Source of the DNA: Ochromonas danica
Taxonomy: Eukaryota > Sar > Chrysophyceae > Chromulinales > Chromulinaceae
Assembly (NCBI GenBank): GCA_015146655.1
Contig: VKHL01000062.1
Span: forward strand, 62,001 to 126,000
Length of the DNA: 64,000 bases
Reading direction: 5' to 3'
The notes below the pieces were generated by a model that was not told the origin of the DNA, did not search any database, and worked only from the letters and a program-made list of their open reading frames with translations. Below are positions 31,583 through 44,097 of this stretch, piece by piece. Within the stretch, counting starts at the first letter, position 1, and every line of letters begins with the position of its first letter. The translations under genes and the position numbers were made by a program.

Positions 31583-34500
31583 TTAAAGTTCTGGAAGGAA
31601 ATCATCGTCATCGAAGACACCGTCAGCCATGAGTGCATTTGCCATGTCCCCATCATCACTCATTACTCCATCCGATATAGTAGGCGTAGCAGCCAATCCT
31701 CCTCCTCCCTTGCCACTATTCTCACTGGCGTTATTAACATTCACACCTCCATTGTTTCCTGATCGGCGGCTGTCTTCTAATCCCATTCGCCGCAAACTGT
31801 TCATGTTAGTACCGCCAATTTCAGCCATGTTTCTTCCCCCGCCGTTGCCTCCAGCGTTTTGAAAAACATCAAAACCACCATTACCATTTTGAATGCCATT
31901 ATTGCTGCCAATGTTACTCATGCATAGACTATTGTTTCCATGACTATTGGAGCTTCCACGACTAAAAGTAGCGCTTAGGGCGTGGGGTAAAGCACGATTT
32001 GTCTCATCTGCTGTGTTGTTACTCAACAAGCTCTCTCCCAATGGAGTGCAAACTTGCATTCTCTGTGATGACGACGAGGATCTCTCAACATCAAAATTGC
32101 CTCCTATAAATATGCGAGGGATTTCGCCGGAATTCTCATGATCTCCAGTCAGAAGTTGGAAATGATCCGTGTTATCACGAAACTCCCTCCAAAGACCAGC
32201 GAATAGAGAATCATCGCTGGCATTCGACACATCAGTTGTCGATGGTAATATTTCAGCTTGCACAGGCAGACTACTATCGACTTTCTCTCGACCTTTACCG
32301 CGATGTGATATTTTCCCCTGGGGCTCGCTTTCAATCGCCGAGCTCGCATGAGATCGACCTCCTCTACCTCTGCCTCTGCCTGCAACCTTTTCCACTACTT
32401 CTTTCTTTTTGACACTCTTTCCTCTTCCAGACTTTTCTTCTCCACTACTGCTCCGCGCAATTATCTGCGGAGCAGCAGCATTTGACGAACTTTTCGTTGG
32501 TTCATATCCAATATTCTCATCAGCGACCCCAGGTCTAACAACCATGGACTCATCCATATTTTGCATTGGACCACTATTTGTGCTCGAACCGGAGGATGCA
32601 CTTCCAAACAAAGCAGTAGACATGGCAGGGCTCAACATCTCTCCCGAGAGCATGTCCATTCTCTGCACTGTACTTTGCGGTTGTTGCCGCTGTGATGCTT
32701 GATCATACAGTTGCTGTTGTTGTTCCTGCTGTTGTAGCTCCTGATCGCTCTGAACTTGTTGCCGTTTCAACATAGCCATGCGATAAGCCATCGATATGCC
32801 GGAGAGTCGATTGCTATGAACACTTGACTCGGCGACACCATCACGAAGATTCGCATAGTTATTAAGTGCGTTAAATGTATTGATATTGTCCACAGTGATG
32901 TTGTGAACGACATTGTTTGGTTGAGAGTTGAACGAGGAAGAATTAGAAGACTGCTGGGTGCTATTCTGAGGTGTCCAACCACTAACTCCTATTCCCATAC
33001 CGCCTGCCCCAGTGTTACTAGAAATATCTTGACCATACATTGATGCTGCAGCTGCAACAGCAGCAGGACCAGTGGCATTTCCTGATCCTCTCGAACTAGA
33101 AGAAGATAGAGAGCTGGACGTGCCACTTTGTCTTGTGTATGTATCAATCACATTGTTCGCATACGCAGATTGATTGCTAGCTTGAACTCTCATTCTTCCA
33201 TCAGGAAAGGCATGCGCGAAATCATTTATGTCTGACGTGCCTTGAGAGGGTAAGGTTGTGGTTCCACTGCCCGTAACACTGTTGGCATTGCTCACAGTTA
33301 TGGGCCGCACACTATTGACGCTACTAGATTGACTATTTTGACCACCTCTCGAGCAACCACTGTTAGTACTGCTTCCTAGACTCACTTTGTCTAAAGCAAG
33401 AGTGGACATAGACTTGTTTCCCCAATTAATATCACTTCCAACGGAAACACCTTTAGGGATGAAGTTCCCACCGGATAAACTGCCACTAAAACTACTATTG
33501 GGACCTCCAATTTGATTTGTTGAGCGGCTGGCAAAAGATGAAGCAGACAAGGAATTGTTGGTACTCGAAGATGCACTCGAATAGAAAGACTGATTGGCCA
33601 GAGCAGGAGCGCCCAAGCGCTCCATGATGCCAACGAAGTGAGTAACTCCAGCGCCTATTCGAAATGCATTAGAAGAAAAGAGAAATAATTCTGGTGAGAA
33701 CTCTTACCCGTGGGTGCATACAGAGGATAAACGCGGATCCAGTTGTTGATCATTTCACCACTTTTGGAATAGTTCTTCACCACTGCAGAACAAGGACGAT
33801 GCGCCTGTCAAACAAACACGATCATAAGACAATGGAACGATATTCATATGGTAGCAACATCCACTTGCCTTAACTCCTTCCATCAGCTGTTTGATTGTTT
33901 CCTTATTCGTCATTGGCCCTTGAATGATACGACAAGTTTGTCCTAGGACATACTCCGGAGCAAAGCCAAAGAGTAAACACCACGCCTACATCAAGCGCAA
34001 TCTAATAAGATTGTTTCACAGCAAAGACGATAGAGAAATAACTCACAGGAGATACGTAGACAATGCGATATGGATACACTGCTTCAGTTACTATTCGCGC
34101 ATCCTTTGCGCCACCTTCTTTGGCAAGAGCTAAAGTATTTGGTACAACAATAAAGTCTGCTCTTCCAGACGCGCGGCGCAGCTGCTGCATAAACCCCATT
34201 ACATCAAAAATCTCCTCCACATACACCAACCTGGAATTCGAGGAGAAGACAGCTTTTAACATTCCCATCTTCGCGAGCTGTAAAAACGTAAATCACGATG
34301 AGTAAATGTTACAAGCAAAGGAAGAGAGACAGCAGACACCTACTTCAAATCTTGCACCGCGCACACAAGCATTGACAGTTGTCATTTCCCACCGGCACAT
34401 TATATTTTCATCACTAACAATGATTTCATCCGCCGATGCTTTCCACTCCACAGCTCCATAATCTAGCGAGTCATCGCCACTTCTTTCGCTATCACCAACA

Positions 34501-35535
34501 CTGCTACTTGTTGGAGGCAACATAGATAGGGTCATTACTTTCAAAGAGGATTGGTCTCTCAGTAATCTATCAAAACCCTTTACCACTCGCTGACCTTCCA
34601 TCACCTAACCAAAACCAGTATTATTACAATCACAGCCAGCATGAAAACGAAAACACAGAGGCATGCCCTACTTCATCAGGCGGAAAGGACCGATAAGGTG
34701 TGATAGGTAAAACCAAAATAAAGTTTTCCTCCAACATTTTGCTCCACTTCGAAACATCCGTAGAGCCAGTTGATCTCAATGAAAGAAACTCTTGCAGCAT
34801 GGCTTTCTTTATCGAAACCTGAAAATATTAACAAAAGAACGGGTGAGAACAATGTAATCCTGCAGACAACAGCACGATTCAAACCTGCTCAGCAAAGCGA
34901 CCAAGAGCAGCTTTACGATCGCGATCTATGTTTTCTCTTTCGTCACTAATCTTTTTGATACTTTCACGCAATGATTCTATGTACATTCTCTTCCGCAATC
35001 GAGTGTTCTTGGCATGTTCACGATTCTTCGCTCTGGCTTGAGGATTATCCGCTAAACGATGACCTCCTCCTGAACCACGCTTCTTAGAGGAAGAGGCCAG
35101 CAGAGCATGGGTGCTACTACTACTGCTTTGTCCTACCTCATTGCCACGTGTAGGAGATAAGGACGCACTGTCCATGGAGTAGTCCGAAGAGAGATGCTCG
35201 TCGTCATAGGCTCGCTCACATGAGGAATCTTCGCGCTGCTTCCCTTTGTTTTCGCGCTTAACATGCTTGCGTGCATTGAATCGCGGGTTCGGACTATTGG
35301 AGGATAGAGAGATGACGTCCTGCAAGTTCATCGCGGGATCATTAAACATCTCCAAAAACTTTAAACCAGATTTCAAAGTCTCTTCTCCCCTATCCTCCTC
35401 ATCGGAGCTATCTTCATCCACGTCGTCCTCTTGAGAGGGATTCTTCAGACTAAGAACTCCGCCAACATTGTTTGGGTTGTCACTGCGACTGTTCTTCTGG
35501 TTATCATCATGATCGCTGTCATTGATTGTCAGCAT
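31583..35535 (-). CDS. bZIP transcription factor with C-terminal PAS/LOV-like domain
   Basis: Seven exons deduced: 35535-34885, 34818-34672, 34604-34344, 34277-34047, 33985-33869, 33804-33708 and 33654-31583; introns 53-68 bp, one of them (33868-33805) a GC-AG intron; 1191 aa. The bZIP domain is at about 160-220 with basic region NREHAKNTRLRKR (N-x7-R). Residues 220-400 form a linker domain containing LPITPYRSFPP and DVMGFMQQLRRASG, perhaps an NTF2-like fold. Residues about 400-516 form a PAS domain close to LOV: GQTCRIIQG with Cys448, NYSKSG with Asn480, then Asn490, at the spacing of plant phototropin LOV2 (C-x31-N-x9-N); the Gln at the end of the last strand is Met512 (FVGIM). The rest is a Ser/Asn/Gly-rich tail with a Gln-rich patch and an acidic end (DDDDFLPEL) that may activate transcription. 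bZIP-PAS factors (diatom bZIP14 type) and aureochromes are stramenopile families. Confidence 0.85.
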
Positions 35536-36549
35536 TTTACTTTAAAATATCTAAGAGAAGAGGATATGAGGTCCTTTCCTCAATTAAGGTTTGAATAGTC
35601 TGCCCAAATAACTGGCCAATTCTGCCAAGGGAATTTTGGATGGGTCAAATTGAAGATAAAGAATCTCCTTCTTCGCTTCTACACGAGTTCGAAGAGAGAG
35701 AGGAAGATATCAACAAAAGAAAGAAGGATGGAATTAATCCTCTTCCGTGTAGAATGTTCTTCAATGGTGGTCGGTGTCTCTGTTCTCACTCACTGCTCGT
35801 TGCTGCTTGGTGTTGATGTCTTCACCTTGTTGTCGCTCTTGGCCTGTCAGTGACCAGTGAGCCACCGCCCGCCGCCTCCAAGTTGCAGTGCCCAGCCAGC
35901 TCAGCTGCTCTTCGTCCCAGAGAGTAGAGGCCCAAAACTCGTAGTTATCACCAAGATGACCAATAAAACGGAAGTTGAAACAAGGAATTTGGCTTAAGTT
36001 CCCACCACCGCAAAGTTGAATAGAGAAATGACGTGGCAGAACCCCCTTTTGGAAAGGGGGAAGCGTCTGTCTGCGTGGAAAGTTGACGTGCGTCAGTGAA
36101 GATTGAACAGCAAAGTCAACTGTTGAAAAATGGATAAAAGAGGTGATAATGTGTGGAGGAAAGATCAGAGATGGTGTGGAAGAAGTTGGGAATTCGAATT
36201 GAGCGGCTCATAATGAAGGAACATTTCGAGGAAGAGGGAGTGATGGAGCGGAACTGATTTTCAAAAGAATGATTTATGGATGAATAGCATGATCAAAACA
36301 AGGTTGGACCAAAAGATCCAAAAGATCCGCTGATGAATGCCAACGGCATAGTCAAGTTCCAACGCATGAACATCTCTGGGTGGAAACTGCGATAGACTAT
36401 CCGATATGGAACAGGATACTGAAAACAAAGGTTTGATAATCACGGAGTAAATTCTTTCAGGAGATGGGAGAAGTCTAGGGAAATTCGGTTCTTTCAGCAT
36501 GTTTTCAAAAACAAGTTGTTTACAGTTCCAAATGTGATACAACACATTT
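35536..36549. other. Upstream region of the bZIP-PAS gene
   Basis: 1014 bp between the bZIP-PAS start and the 3' end of the TTLL gene, both on the minus strand, so it holds the promoter and 5' UTR of the former. No coding region is supported. It contains two TGACGT sites and a short GC hairpin, described separately. Confidence 0.5.
36029..36095. promoter_or_regulatory. Paired TGACGT bZIP-type sites with a hairpin between
   Basis: TGACGTGG at 36029-36036 and the imperfect palindrome TGACGTGCGTCA at 36084-36095, about 500-560 bp upstream of the bZIP-PAS start codon. Between them (36042-36060) CCCCCTTT and AAAGGGGG form an 8-bp inverted repeat with a 3-nt loop. TGACGT is the known core of many bZIP factors, including aureochrome 1. 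Binding is inferred only. Confidence 0.35.
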
Positions 36550-39500
36550 TTATTTCTTTTTATTTACACTAGACGTTGTTAGGACTTGATTGAGAGCAAA
36601 ATCTTTTCGTTGTTGTTGAAGATATTGTAAAAATCGTACTCGATTGGTGATCACGTGGGTTCCACTACTGTTTGAATTGTCACCATCACCACTGCCACTC
36701 ATCACCACCAGCGGAGTCGTCCCTACGTCAATTAAATCAATTGGAATATGAGCGACATTAGCTTCGCGAGTAGGAGAGGCGGCGGTCTGGGCAGCTAGGA
36801 GTGGAGAAGAAGCAGTTTTGTTGGGGGAAAACAGAAGCTGCATCGCTGTGTTCTTGGCATAAGCCACACCACTGCCAGCAGAGACCTGGAAGCGCGAAGA
36901 ATGAGTTGTCGAAGGACTTCTGGGACTAACAAGAGAAGCAGCTGTGGTTTGTGGTGGTGAGAGAGTGAGCGTGGGACGAGGAGGTGATTTTTCCTTCTCT
37001 GCTTGTCTGAGTCGCTGCTGCTGTTGTTGCTGCTGCTGCTCAAGATAAAAGAGATCTTTCAGCATATAGCTTGCTGCATACTCGTCGTAAACAACATTGC
37101 TGCGAATATTGGAAGGCACTATTTGTGCTGGCGGTCTAGTATGAGCACTTCTAGTTGTGACAGATCGACGGCTCACAATGCGAGTGGGCTGAGCCGAAGA
37201 AGGGCGATCAACGCGCGACGATCGAGTAGTACTCTCATCTGTCCTTTCCACAGGTGTCCTTTTCATAACCGGATAATGCATCAAAAGTCGTTTCACAAAC
37301 GGCGGCAGAAACTTTCTCGCTTGACCTAGCATACCCCCAAGGGACAGCCATTTCAGCAGAAGATGATCACAAAATCGCGGATTTCGATAGAGAGTAATAT
37401 AGAAAGAAGCCTCTCGCAACGGCCTCAGAGTGGGTGCAACTTGCTTTAAGGGAGTGCGAGGAGTGTGGCCACCACTACCACTGCCTTCACCGCTTGCATC
37501 ATCTCGGGGCAGATTAACACCATTTACCGGATCATCGGATGTAATGCTGTTCAGCTGATTCAAATAAACTGGAAGGTGTGGATAGGCAAGAAGGAAATGA
37601 GTGCTGCGCGAGCGAAGTATCTCATCCTCCACCATCAAGAGCATCTGCCACCAAGCACAATCCTCTTGAGCAGACTTTCCTCCTCCCCCTGTCGAAGGGG
37701 AAGAAAGTAAGACAACCTCTCGATCAATCAGAGAGAGCGCTTGTAAATCAACACTATCAGGACTTGGTTGGCGACGGTATTCATCTAGAAATCCAATAAT
37801 AGTAATCATTAAATATCAACAAGACATAACTGAGCATTGTATTGCAGACATTTAACATACAGTATGCCACAGTACATGCACATAGAAATAGGAGAGCGAG
37901 AAAAGAAGAGAAAGAGTAATACCTTGTGTGGACATGAGTTTTGCTAAATTGCAAAACGCCAGCGGATTGTATTGGCAGCCTTGCAGAACTTCTCCATTGG
38001 ATATACTCGATGCTTCTTCAGGATCTTTCACCTTCTTTCGTCCAGCTAGAGGGCTAGGAGAAGGACCAGTGGATGAGGGCATGCATCCTTCCTTCGTACT
38101 GAGGTTGTTTGCATTGCTACCCTTCGTGTTGAACTTGGTCAACAATGGTTCATGATTTGGATAAACTCCCACGACATGGAAGACATCGGCCATGAGCTGG
38201 CCCTTGATCATAACATCCAAAGGGTGGCCTCCCATCAATGATGGAGAGACATTGACTTCCAAGAGGTGCGGACGGCATTGCTGATCCAAGATGATATCAC
38301 ACCCAAACAACTCAAAACAGTTTGATCGATAATGAACCGTCTTGTAGTATAAAGGAGTGATTTCGCTCTCCGCGGCGATAAAAGTCTTGACAATAATATC
38401 ATAAATGCTCTGGAAGACTTCATTGGTCTTCTCTTGGCCTTCTTGCTGAGAGAGCCAGCGGCGGAAGGCAGTGAGAGACCATTTGTAACCTTCTGTCTCA
38501 CGATCTTCCTCTTCCTCTCCGTCTTCGCCATCGTCGTCATCATCGTTGTTGTTATCATCCTCAATGCCTATTCCTTCGTCTTCATCGCAATTGTTATTAG
38601 ACGTAGCTGTCTGTCTGTAGGGCAGCTGCTGGGAAGGAGAAGAATCCCGCGTCACTGACGGCGACAGCGACATGGCGGCAATGCCGGGACAAGGTGAGCT
38701 CATATCATAATCGTTATTATTACTATCATTGGATGAAAGCTTTGATGCTTCAGTGCCATATTGAGCAGCTTTGAAGATCTCATTCTTCTTGTTGATGGAA
38801 TAATTGGTGAGATGAGCAAACTTGTTCGACAAGTTGTTCAGTCCATACCTTGTCAATACAATCAATACAAAGAGAGGGAAAACAGATCAATACTACTATA
38901 TCAGAAACTAATGTCAAGCAAACAGAAGACCCACCTGCTAGTAGAGAGGCGAGTTAAGCCTTCTTCATAGATGTAGATTCTTAATGGATCAATACCACTC
39001 ACTAAAACATAAATACGCAAGTCGAACTTCTTCCCATCAATGAGGTAAGGCTGGCTCAGATAGCGTTGCAGGAGGATCTTCCTGTTCTTGTACTTCTCCA
39101 CGTATTTAATTGCCTGCTCGGTGGTGACTACAGAAATGCCGCGACCACAAGATGACGCCACTGGCTTTAATATCCATAGTTGATGATCATAAGCACCATA
39201 GGATTGAGCGGAGCGGCCTGACGAAGGTCTTCTTTTCTTGGCAGAGGAAGAAGAGGACGAAGTAAGCTCGCCTTTCGCAACTCGAAGGAATGCTTCGCGA
39301 TCATTGGGCAGGATGAATGATTCAGGTGTGAAATCGTATTCTTTGCCGTGGATTCGCTTCGAGGCATTCATTGTTCTGGCCAGGCGATCCTTCCTGCCCA
39401 CACACCAGGAACCTGCAAAATGGTTGACCTTCTGGATGGAGTTTAACTCATTTAATTGCTCTTCTGTACAATGTTTATGCCACTGAATAGTCCATCCTTT

Positions 39501-39878
39501 CGTTTTCTTCTGGAATCCATTGGACTTGAAGGTCGAGCGGATACATCCTCGTTCCCAGTAGCATTTATAGGCTAAGAGGTGGTCATGATGGGGAAGAGAG
39601 GTCCATTGATAGAGATCATGACGAGGCGGTACTTGAATATCTGTCGGATAGTCTATGAAAAGTGTGGAGGGCAGTAGTTTGGGGAGCAGGGAGGGCCGGA
39701 GGCGAAGGGTGACAGTTTGCTTGACCGCATCGATTTTTGGCGAAAGCAACGGGTTGGCTATTGTGCTGCTCGCTACGCTTCTTACCTCTTCGTCATCCTT
39801 CGTTCTCTTAGCAGTGGTTGGAGTTCGCCCTGAAGAGGAATCAGCTTGAGGACGTTCTTTCCCTGAGCTTTTACTCAT
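36550..39878 (-). CDS. Tubulin tyrosine ligase-like glutamylase (TTLL4/5 type)
   Basis: Three exons: 39878-38935, 38848-37923 and 37784-36550; introns 86 bp (GTGGGT..AAG) and 138 bp (GTATTA..TAG); 1034 aa. The TTL ATP-grasp domain covers about residues 100-560: WILKPVASSCGRGI (ATP-binding), YLIDGKKFDLRIYVLV, PLRIYIYEEGLTR, FAHLTNYSINKKN, and near its end CFELFGCDIILDQ and LLEVNVSPSLMGGHPLD. These blocks match TTLL4-like enzymes that put glutamate side chains on tubulin and other proteins, mainly in cilia and centrioles. An insert of about 100 residues, very rich in Asp, Glu and Asn, splits the domain after NKKN before YKWSLTAFRRWL. The C-terminal 450 residues are disordered and contain a Gln run (about nine Q, residue 860). 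Fits the local set of cilium genes. Confidence 0.87.
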
Positions 39879-40359
39879 CCCAGCGTAATAGCACTACGCT
39901 TGACCTCAATTACCTCCCACTGATAAAGGGTGGAGGTGTCGGTAAGAGCAAAAGGTACAACAGTTATGGGGCAGTCTCAGCAGGAGAGGATTGAGTGCAT
40001 GATGAAAACCGCCACTATTATTGTCTTGCGAGGGGAGACACAATTGCAAACCCGAACATCAAACAAGATGATATATTTAACTGCCAGCTACATTGACACC
40101 AAGAACATCCCTTATTTATCACCAACAGATTATCTACAAAGAAACACACAGTCAAACATGGGTGGAAGACAAATCAATCACTCGATTTCACTATCAATTC
40201 GCTTCAACCTCTCCCTTCGCTCCAAAAATGCTCTCAACTCGTTCTTATGGCTTTCCAACAATAGTGGCGCTTCCAACAGAAAAACAGGATTGCAATTCAC
40301 TCGATAAATCGCCTACCAACAGAACACCCACGCAACATATGAGTTAACCCATCTGTGTG
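39879..40359. other. Intergenic between TTLL and ORC1-like genes
   Basis: 481 bp between the TTLL start and the 3' end of the ORC1-like gene, both minus strand. It holds the TTLL promoter. Short frames on the plus strand here show no recognisable content. Confidence 0.4.
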
Positions 40360-40860
40360 TCATTGTGTTGTATTATTGGAGATTGTTACCTTATCATTCG
40401 AACTCAAGGGATTGATCCTCTTGATGACTTGATATTGCAAAAGATTCTCCATATGCTGTTGACAGGCAAACATTGTCTCCGCATTGAAGTTGTGCGAGTG
40501 CAGGTAGGAATTATGCGCTGCTCGGGCTTGAGTCATGGAGAAGGATTCGTCCAAACCATTCTGATGAACAATGAGAGCAACTGCCATAAGTAAAGGAAAG
40601 AAAGGGAGTGCTTTAATCGCTTCTTTCTGGTGATGATCTAAAGGAGAGGCCTCAGTTTGCAGGATGTGCACGGGAGAGATGAACCCCATCACACTAACCG
40701 GATCTACAGTACACAAACACCACCAAATCGCTTTTTAGCTCTATCCCCTTCCAGTGAGATATATAGTCAAGCTCCTACCTGCGGCCTTGCTTGCAACATG
40801 TTTCTCCAAGGCCTTTTTCATGGCAGCAACTGCCCAATTCAACAAAGCACGCACATCACC

Positions 40861-40893
<33 letters not shown>

Positions 40894-43800
40894 GAGAGAT
40901 TAGATAATTGTCCACCCAGTGAGACCAAACATCATCATCGTAACTTACCATTGCCACGCTGTTTAATCTTTTTGGCTAAGAGCTCCAAGGCTTTGGATGA
41001 AAAACAGTCTCCAGTACGGAAGGCTAAGATTGCCTCGAAGTCACTCACTTCGTAAGGATTGAAGATCATCGAGCAGACACGAATGGCAGAACTATACTGG
41101 AAAGAAGAGGGATTCAAGACAACACCAGAGTCTGTAGGCTCATCCACTGATCCAGTAGCCATGGCAATCAAAGACGCATCATCAGGTAGAATACTGTGAA
41201 CAGTATTGCCCGTGCCTACCACAATCAACCGACCCTTGGTCATCTCAAACAACTTATCATAGACTTTGCCACTGAGCTTGTCAATTTCATCGATGAATAG
41301 GATAACCATGGGGTACGTTCTATACTTCTCTTTACGCTTGCCTTTGACTCCTTCTGCTGCACTAAGAATGTCTGCAGAACGATTGCTTGTAAAGTTTGGA
41401 GGAAGTCTCTGCATTGAAGAGGTCGGAGGAAGATGTCTTTTTATATTCTGACTGAACATGTTGAGACCAAGATAATGCTGATAATCCACCTCCAAGGATG
41501 TCCATGGAAGCTCACAATCATGAGCTGGAAACTCCACGAAGTGGTCACGAAGACGATCAGCTGTACAGTCTTCCTCAGAGAAGAGATTGCAGACTGTGTT
41601 AAGATCATGCTTCAGTGTATTCATACCATCTAATCGCATAGCATTAGCTCGTATAATATGAAAACAATGATGATCATTTTCTTCTTGTACGTTGATAAAG
41701 CGAGAGAAAGACCTTGCCTTGGAAGAGGCTGTCGTTGTTTCACTATCGCTCGGTATTGTGGACGATCCAAAACGAGTAGCTTTCTTTGTGGCGGTGGTAA
41801 CATCTTCCTCTTGAATGGGAGATTGCTTTGGAGGGTGATGCTTGTTGAAGAGTCGATTGAGGAACATGAGAGTGATCTCCACAGTCTGGCTCTTTCCCCC
41901 TCCAGGATGACCCGCGATGTAAATCATCTTACCCTTTCCTGTGCGAAGGGAATGCATAATATGGTTGAACAGATAGATAGTTTCATCAATACGACCCGGT
42001 ACGGGAAATGGAAGATGAGTGTTGAAGTAAGTGTCATCTTCCATGTGCGATATCATGGAATGGATGTAGGCTCGCAGATCTCCTTGATACGCGGATGCTG
42101 GAGGACATAACAACGCTGACTCATGGCCAATGTCCACCATCCTGTTGGCAGACTTGGCTTTCTTGACAGGACGTGGACTAGTATCACTATCGCTGTCATG
42201 CTGCATGACGGAGGACTGCGACGACAAAACTTCATCATCCACTTCCTCTTCATCATCCTCATTCTCACCGGATTTCCTTTTATGGCTTCTCTTATTGCGA
42301 GCTCCTTGCTGTTGACTATCCTTCGCGTTGGAGCTCTTCTTCTTCTTCTTGGCAGGCTTTTCATCCGGGAAGAGGCGTCGCTTCACCTCCTTGGCCTCAT
42401 GACTGCGGCTGCTATTCTCAAAATATCCACTACTCGATGAGCAGTTACCCTTCGTTGGAGAGTCGTCACCATCACTAGTTTCAATTTTCTCAAAGGGAGA
42501 GGATTCGCTGAGGCTGGAGAAGTCAGGCTGTGATGGCGATTCGTGTTCAGAGAGAGACTTCTTAATAGATGCCTTCGCTGTCTCACGACTAGATCGTCTT
42601 CTTTCCAGAGCTTTGATATTGGTATCTCCCAAGATCTTCTTCTTCGCTGTTAGTCGAGGAGGTCTCTGATAGGAAGATTTAGTGCTAGCTCGACTACTCA
42701 GAATGACGAGGTCGCCACTGAGATCTTTGCCTTTTGTCTTTCGACTCCCTGTCTCTCGAAGGTAGGGGATGTCCATTTCTTGGCAAAGACCCTCTAGCAG
42801 AGCTTCTTCCGAGTCAAATCCGTCTTTTCCCAGCACCAAATCCGCCACTTTCTGCTTCACAGCATGAGGCTTGAGAAATAGCACAGCCAAACCCGAATAA
42901 CGATACGACCAACCATAGGTACGCAGAATATCATAGACTTGCTTAAAGAGAGAGGAATCAGATTGCTTATCACTCAACAGATCAAATAGCTCGGCATTTT
43001 CGCACCATGGAGGAGCTGCAACGCCACCTTCCTTCTTTCCTCCCTTAGACTTACTTACCGAGCGCTTCTCCTTCTGCCTTTTCTTATTGTTGACATCACT
43101 ACCTTCATTGTTTTTGCTCTTATGATGATCATTCGTGGACATGGACACATCTCCATTATTATTCATAGATTCAAACTGCTGCACCTTTTGACCTTTAGCT
43201 CCCAAAACAGGTCGAAGAGGAAGCTTAGTACTAAGAAGGCGCTTAGCTTTGGGATTCTCAACAGGGGGGAGGTTCTCCCATTCGGAGGACTGTTGATTTT
43301 GGACGAGAGTGTCTTCGGAGCCACTTCCTGACAGGTTCTTCGACTTGCTAGCACTTGACTGATAACCCATTTCAGGAGACTTTGTCCAGTAGTTGCCAGA
43401 AGGCGGGCTGCTACGACTGGCTGGCGGACAAGAGACCAAAACTCCCTGCTGCTGGAGCTGATGCTGCGCGTTGCCATAGTCCTGCACAGATGGAATGATA
43501 TCCACATCAAAAGGATAGTATGCAACCAAAGAATGGACAGGAACAGCGACTAAAGGGCAGCTAGACGGTGGGTCAGCCCACAACTCATTCAATGGCAGGA
43601 ATAGGCAGTCGCTGTCCTCCACGATGGGTACATCCAAGTCATCCTTTACCACCACAGACAACTTAGCAATGGTAACCTCATATAATAGTAGCAGCATTCT
43701 AGCTTACCGGCAGCGAGTGATAAAAAGGAGAGTTGGCGATGAGACGGAAGAACTGGTCCACTTCACTGAACACTAAACCAAAGCGATCGGCTAGGAAGGC

Positions 43801-44097
43801 AAATCCTGACGACTTGGGCTGGAACTTCTCACGCAGGATATAGCGATAACCACCAGTCTGACTGGCAGTCTGGTGGATGTTCTGGTAGGAGACCTGGTGG
43901 CGAGGGCTCGGGTGGCGTATGAGGAGGTGGTGCAAGCTGATGGCGAAGGCCGTCTCCGCGGGCAGCTTCTCTCCTTGCCGAGGAAAGAGATGCTTTCCTT
44001 GGACAGCATAAGCAAAATAAACCAAGGCCTTATGCGAGGCAAATAACAATCCTGCGTCATCTTGAGTTTGATAGGGCAAGAAGACTTCTTCCATCAT
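40360..44097 (-). CDS. ORC1/CDC6-type AAA+ replication initiator
   Basis: Four exons proposed: 44097-43708, 43661-40949, 40859-40779 and 40703-40360; about 1175 aa. The first intron is uncertain: a 46-bp (acceptor AAG) or a 31-bp form both keep the frame. The AAA+ domain is C-terminal: Walker A IAGHPGGGKSQT (about residue 712), Walker B VILFIDEIDKLSG (about 917), sensor 1 VVGTGNT, FNPYEVSDFEAIL, and sensor 2 GDVRALLNWAVAA, followed by a winged-helix-like tail. The order and the PYE-x-x-x-F block are those of ORC1/CDC6, which load the MCM helicase. The long N-terminus, rich in Lys and Ser, favours ORC1 over CDC6, but I cannot confirm a BAH domain. Odd: Walker A has GHPGGGKS rather than G-x-PGTGKT, and about 200 residues separate Walker A and B, roughly twice the usual distance. 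Confidence 0.78.
40863..40892. repeat. (AAC)10 microsatellite in an ORC1-like intron
   Basis: Ten perfect AAC units. On the coding strand this is a (GTT)10 tract that ends 3 nt before the acceptor TAG and so serves as the pyrimidine/T-rich tract of intron 2. Confidence 0.95.

Noticed and set aside
31375-31659. Frame overlapping the end of the bZIP-PAS gene
   Set aside because: Lies mostly in the 3' flank, in another phase, with no conserved content.
40863-40892. Short array that might suggest CRISPR or other spaced repeat
   Set aside because: Perfect (AAC)10 without spacers, inside a eukaryotic intron.
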